Assembly (NCBI GenBank): GCA_964435475.1
Contig: CAYSZB010000095.1
Location: forward strand, 1-7,568
Direction of reading: 5' to 3'
Source: CAYSZB01 sp964435475
GTDB taxonomy: Bacteria; Chloroflexota; Anaerolineae; Anaerolineales; Anaerolineaceae
DNA length: 7,568 nucleotides
In this document: one piece after another, positions 5,082-7,568 of the stretch
Position numbering within the stretch: the stretch's first letter is position 1
Layout of the letters: each line of letters begins with the position of its first letter
Notes under the pieces: model-generated
The model's database searches: none
What the model was told of the DNA's origin: nothing
What the model saw: only the letters and a program-made list of their open reading frames with translations
Translations under genes and position numbers: made by a program

Positions 5082-5741
5082 TTATACTTTCTTACGCAAC
5101 AATAGACCCAGCAGGATGCCTGTTACAAATGAGCCAACACCCGTAATAATAAATGCATCTGACCAGAACTTGAGTGGGAATAATCTGATCAATGTGTCTG
5201 ACGCATAGAATAACCATGTGTCTCCGGTAAAAAATATCTGGTGGAACTGGTCGAATACTTCTTCAAAATCCAGAAATATTACTAATAAAAACGACAGTAT
5301 CAATCCTGCGGTCAGCCATCCTCCCCAGCAGAATGTTTTTCTGATCGCATCTTTGTCATTCCCCGCGATCATTGTGATCACAAACAGGATGGTCGCTGCA
5401 ATGAGAACATACCACACCTTGATCGCAAGCCCGACCAACCCTTTCACATCTTTCATATGGGATAATTCTCTTTCGCTGTAAATCGCCTCGCCATCTTGAA
5501 AGGTAAGCCTTTCAAGGTAATCAATGTCTTCGGAATTGACCAGGTATAAGATCGATGGCCGGGCATATAGCAATCGCTCTTCTGTTGAAAATCCATACAC
5601 ATCTTCCGGAAAATTTGGCATTTTGTATTCAATGTACGGGAAGAGTGGAGTAATTAACAATCTGATAAAAGTTAACAGAATGGTAATTGGTAATGATATG
5701 GCGATGATCCAGGTCGTGAATTTTCTGATGATGCTTTTCAT
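5082..5741 (-). CDS. DUF1461 (TIGR01906-type) integral membrane protein
   Basis: This 219-residue membrane protein fits the DUF1461/TIGR01906 family. Four hydrophobic segments are seen at about 10-30, 107-127, 138-157 and 193-215. Between the first two is a large polar loop (31-106), probably extracytoplasmic. Family hallmarks are present: GFSTEERL (50-57), RELSHMKDVK (91-100), FDQFHQIFF (163-171) and LIRLFPLKFWSDAF (184-197). No biochemical function is established for the family; the conserved His residues (H95, H167) might bind a metal or cofactor, which is speculation. The start codon overlaps the upstream gene's stop as ATGA (5738-5741), so translation is coupled to the fused spermidine-synthase-like gene. 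An in-frame ATG-initiated extension upstream would read into that gene and is not chosen. Confidence 0.85.
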   Translation of the reverse strand: MKSIIRKFTTWIIAISLPITILLTFIRLLITPLFPYIEYKMPNFPEDVYGFSTEERLLYARPSILYLVNSEDIDYLERLTFQDGEAIYSERELSHMKDVKGLVGLAIKVWYVLIAATILFVITMIAGNDKDAIRKTFCWGGWLTAGLILSFLLVIFLDFEEVFDQFHQIFFTGDTWLFYASDTLIRLFPLKFWSDAFIITGVGSFVTGILLGLLLRKKV

Positions 5742-7318
5742 TGTAATGTTTCCATTCCATCCGAAAAAATGTAATTCAGGACGATCATATTGGTCATCCA
5801 CTCTATTGGTGCATGATCATCGGTAAAAATCTGCCTCTTTTCGAAACCCGGTTGACGTCCTTGGATAGTGATATTCATTGCCCTGACCAGCAGGTCATCT
5901 GTTAGATTTTGTTGTGCCATTTTTCCCCTGTTACGGTTAAAGACTTGCCAGGATGAAGAATTATTGTTTGTGGCAAAAATCATTGTATTGAACGATTCTG
6001 AGATATCCGCAATGAAAACCTGCTCAAAGGCCTGGTTTATTGTTGAAGCAAGGGCATCCACCAACACCCTGTCAGTCGGGCTTCTACCGACATTAATTAC
6101 CATAACACCATTTCGGCTCAAATGATCGCTGACAATGGTAAAAAATTCTTGTGTAGTTAGATGAGCGGGAATATATGGGGGGCGATATGCGTCGATGCTG
6201 ATAATGTCATAATCCTTTCCACTTTTTTGCAATCCCCACCTGGCGTCCTCTGTGAGCACAGTCAAGTTCGGCAGATCCATACCGAAGTACGTTTCCCCCG
6301 CTTCCACAATTTTCGGGTCAATTTCGTAACCATCCACCTGCGAACCAGGATAAACCAGGTCAGCTTGCCTCGCAGAAGTTCCTGCTGCCAATCCCAGTAT
6401 GGCAATATTTTTAACATCTTCTCGGGACATATCTTCAATAAAGTAAGGAGCAACCAGTACCTGTGACCATGGACCGCCATAAAAATATTCTTCAGGATGA
6501 TAAATTGAGTGTACTCCCTGGCCTTCGTTTAAGCGCAAAAACCTGTAATCACCTTGTTGGATCACTTGAATATAGTTATATGCAGACTCAGTTTCGAATA
6601 TCATGCCTTGGGTGCGCTTGTCTGTCCCCTTGACACCAAGTACGAGAAGAACTATCAGGGTAATCGGCATCCATGAGTAGATCAACACCTTTCTTCCCTG
6701 TTTAATAAGCACAAATCCAATGAGCATTGTACTGACCATCAGAATACTGAAAGTCATGAAAGTGCGATAAGTGCCAATTAATGGGATAAGAACAAGCACA
6801 GTCAGGAAAGTCCCAATAAATGATCCCATGGTTGAGATCGCAGATATTTTCCCGGCAATTTTTCCTGCTTCGGCCATATCCTTAAGGAATAGCCTGATGG
6901 CAAATGGGGAAGCGATGCCCAGTAATGTGATCGGTATGCTGAATAAGATCAACACTGAGGTAAATGATCCAATAAGCATGGGTATCCGTAGTGCATCAAA
7001 AGCCTCTGCTGAAAAGCTCAAAACCGGGCGTGCAATAATGGGCACCAAACCGACCATGAACCCTGCCCACAGTAATATCGTGAACATTGTTTCCATCTTG
7101 GGAGATCGATCAGCAATCTTCCCCCCCATCCAATATCCTACTGTCAGGTAGATCAGGATGAGCCCAATGATGGATGCCCAGACTATATTGCTGGTTCCAA
7201 ACACATTACCAAGCAGTCTCGAGGCGGCAAATTCAACAGCCATAGTCGTCATTCCTGATAAAAAAACCACCAGGAAAAGGAATGACTTGTTTTTTGTAAC
7301 AATTTTCAAATTATTCAT
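5738..7318 (-). CDS. fused membrane/spermidine-synthase-like protein
   Basis: This 526-residue protein has a membrane half and a methyltransferase-fold half. Residues about 12-229 hold some seven hydrophobic helices, beginning with the family's usual MAVEFAASRLLGNVFG segment (26-41) and the GYWMGGKIADR loop (61-71). Residues about 240-526 resemble spermidine synthase: nucleotide-binding loop ILGLAAGTSA (307-316), acidic EID (332-334), EDAR (357-360), D376 in IDAYRPPYIPAHL, and TDDHAPIEW (499-507). True aminopropyltransferases have GGGDGG and a catalytic DxxDP-type motif; here these are GLAAGT and DAYRPP, so polyamine synthesis is doubtful. Members of this fused family are common in bacteria and mostly uncharacterised. 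The start at 7318 is chosen because GAGGT stands 9 bases upstream; longer versions would begin inside the tRNA-Gln gene or its terminator. It overlaps the DUF1461 gene by ATGA. Confidence 0.87.
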   Translation of the reverse strand: MNNLKIVTKNKSFLFLVVFLSGMTTMAVEFAASRLLGNVFGTSNIVWASIIGLILIYLTVGYWMGGKIADRSPKMETMFTILLWAGFMVGLVPIIARPVLSFSAEAFDALRIPMLIGSFTSVLILFSIPITLLGIASPFAIRLFLKDMAEAGKIAGKISAISTMGSFIGTFLTVLVLIPLIGTYRTFMTFSILMVSTMLIGFVLIKQGRKVLIYSWMPITLIVLLVLGVKGTDKRTQGMIFETESAYNYIQVIQQGDYRFLRLNEGQGVHSIYHPEEYFYGGPWSQVLVAPYFIEDMSREDVKNIAILGLAAGTSARQADLVYPGSQVDGYEIDPKIVEAGETYFGMDLPNLTVLTEDARWGLQKSGKDYDIISIDAYRPPYIPAHLTTQEFFTIVSDHLSRNGVMVINVGRSPTDRVLVDALASTINQAFEQVFIADISESFNTMIFATNNNSSSWQVFNRNRGKMAQQNLTDDLLVRAMNITIQGRQPGFEKRQIFTDDHAPIEWMTNMIVLNYIFSDGMETLQ

Positions 7319-7327
7319 ATATGATAA

Positions 7328-7332
7328 ACCTC
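7328..7332 (-). promoter_or_regulatory. ribosome binding site that fixes the fused-gene start
   Basis: On the minus strand these bases read GAGGT, 9 bases before the ATG at 7318. The alternative in-frame ATG at 7351 has no comparable site, and the open frame beyond it runs into the tRNA-Gln terminator hairpin. Confidence 0.65.
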
Positions 7333-7360
7333 GTTCTGAAGATATTATCATACCATTTTT

Positions 7361-7389
7361 AAAAGAAATACTCCTTTGTTCAAGGAGTA
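7361..7389 (-). terminator. terminator of tRNA-Gln
   Basis: On the minus strand an 8-bp stem (TACTCCTT / AAGGAGTA) with a 5-base loop is followed by TTTCTTTT. It begins 7 bases after the tRNA 3' end. The stem is short and only moderately GC-rich, so some read-through into the downstream membrane genes is possible. Confidence 0.65.
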
Positions 7390-7395
7390 AGAAAA

Positions 7396-7466
7396 CTGGG
7401 GGCAAAGGAGTCGAACCTCTACATACAGATTCAGAGTCTGCTGTCCTGCCATTAGACGAGCCCCCA
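7396..7466 (-). tRNA. tRNA-Gln, anticodon CTG
   Basis: The minus strand folds into a full 71-base cloverleaf. The acceptor stem TGGGGGC pairs with GCCCCCA, the D-arm is GTC/GAC, and the anticodon stem GCAGA/TCTGT has loop CTCTGAA. The T-arm is AGAGG/CCTTT with loop TTCGACT, and the discriminator base is G. The loop gives anticodon CTG, reading CAG (Gln); the U1-starting acceptor with G2-G3 is usual for tRNA-Gln. CCA is not encoded, so it must be added enzymatically. The T-stem contains one G-U pair. It has its own promoter and terminator. Confidence 0.95.
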
Positions 7467-7481
7467 CCTCTTAATAGAACT

Positions 7482-7510
7482 ATTTTACCAAAGTAGTGAA
7501 CGAAAGTCTA
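7482..7510 (-). promoter_or_regulatory. promoter of tRNA-Gln
   Basis: On the minus strand TAGACT (7505-7510) and TAAAAT (7482-7487) are separated by exactly 17 bases, with a TGG extended -10 before TAAAAT. The predicted start near 7475 leaves a leader of about 9 bases before the tRNA, which is typical for tRNA genes. Confidence 0.65.
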
Positions 7511-7568
7511 GGGCTAATCAAATATCAATGACGTTGAGTTTCACTACGCATGCGGATGCTCTCAACCA

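Noticed and set aside
5742..5801. N-terminal extension of the DUF1461 protein beginning at 5801
   Set aside because: The extension lies within the upstream gene's coding sequence, while the ATGA overlap and the MKSIIRKF start followed by a membrane helix are typical.
6771..7151. Plus-strand open frame of 126 codons opposite the fused membrane gene
   Set aside because: It lies wholly within a well-supported membrane protein gene on the other strand and shows no ribosome binding site or recognisable domain.
7319..7405. N-terminal extension of the fused membrane protein beginning at 7405
   Set aside because: It would start inside the tRNA-Gln gene and cross its terminator. The first hydrophobic helix and a GAGGT site support the start at 7318.
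7525..7568. Partial coding sequence at the right edge, either strand
   Set aside because: A minus frame ending at 7525 (VESIRMRSETQRH), another ending at 7518, and a plus frame from ATG 7528 (MTLSFTTHADALN) are all open, but 40-50 bases cannot distinguish them and none has a clear ribosome binding site.

Overview
The window looks like chromosomal DNA of an anaerobic, moderately AT-rich bacterium, most plausibly a member of the Chloroflexota (Anaerolineae type). This rests on the gene repertoire: a small LysM/coiled-coil protein, a DUF4332 helix-hairpin-helix protein, a fused membrane/spermidine-synthase-like protein, a lone CUT1 sugar-importer ATPase and a rubredoxin. It also rests on clear AAGGAG ribosome binding sites and a tRNA gene without an encoded CCA. 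The lineage is an inference from gene content; no rRNA or other marker gene is present. I see no insertion sequence, CRISPR array, prophage or other mobile element.

Layout. Positions 135-1350 (+) hold two tandem genes: a coiled-coil LysM protein and a low-complexity protein with repeated DLLGSLLSGL segments and faint DhaL/DAK2 resemblance. They end at a strong, probably bidirectional terminator. A DUF4332 helix-hairpin-helix protein (1431-1835, -) converges on that terminator. It is divergent from a two-gene unit, 2019-2988 (+), encoding a SufR-like winged-helix regulator with a C-terminal cysteine cluster and a DUF59/MIP18 (SufT-like) Fe-S assembly protein. An SCP2-type sterol/lipid-binding protein (3026-3352, -) converges on this unit. 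A 53-residue rubredoxin (3618-3779, +) follows with its own terminator, then a MalK/UgpC/MsmK-type ABC ATPase (3913-5025, +), also with its own terminator. The right part reads leftward: a tRNA-Gln(CTG) with its own promoter and terminator, then a fused membrane/spermidine-synthase-like gene overlapping by ATGA with a DUF1461 integral membrane protein.

How the genes may work together. The clearest functional theme is iron-sulfur and iron-protein biology in the middle: a probable Fe-S-sensing repressor, an Fe-S carrier/maturation factor and, about 630 bases further on, a rubredoxin. The regulator's upstream region carries a perfect 12-bp direct repeat and an inverted repeat that could be operators. 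The ATPase has no permease or binding-protein genes beside it, so it probably energises importers encoded elsewhere. The two membrane genes at the right are translationally coupled and may form one membrane-associated system of unknown function. Most of the window is ordinary housekeeping or accessory sequence. The least explained pieces are the repeat protein at 583-1350, its pairing with the LysM protein, and the membrane pair at 5082-7318.
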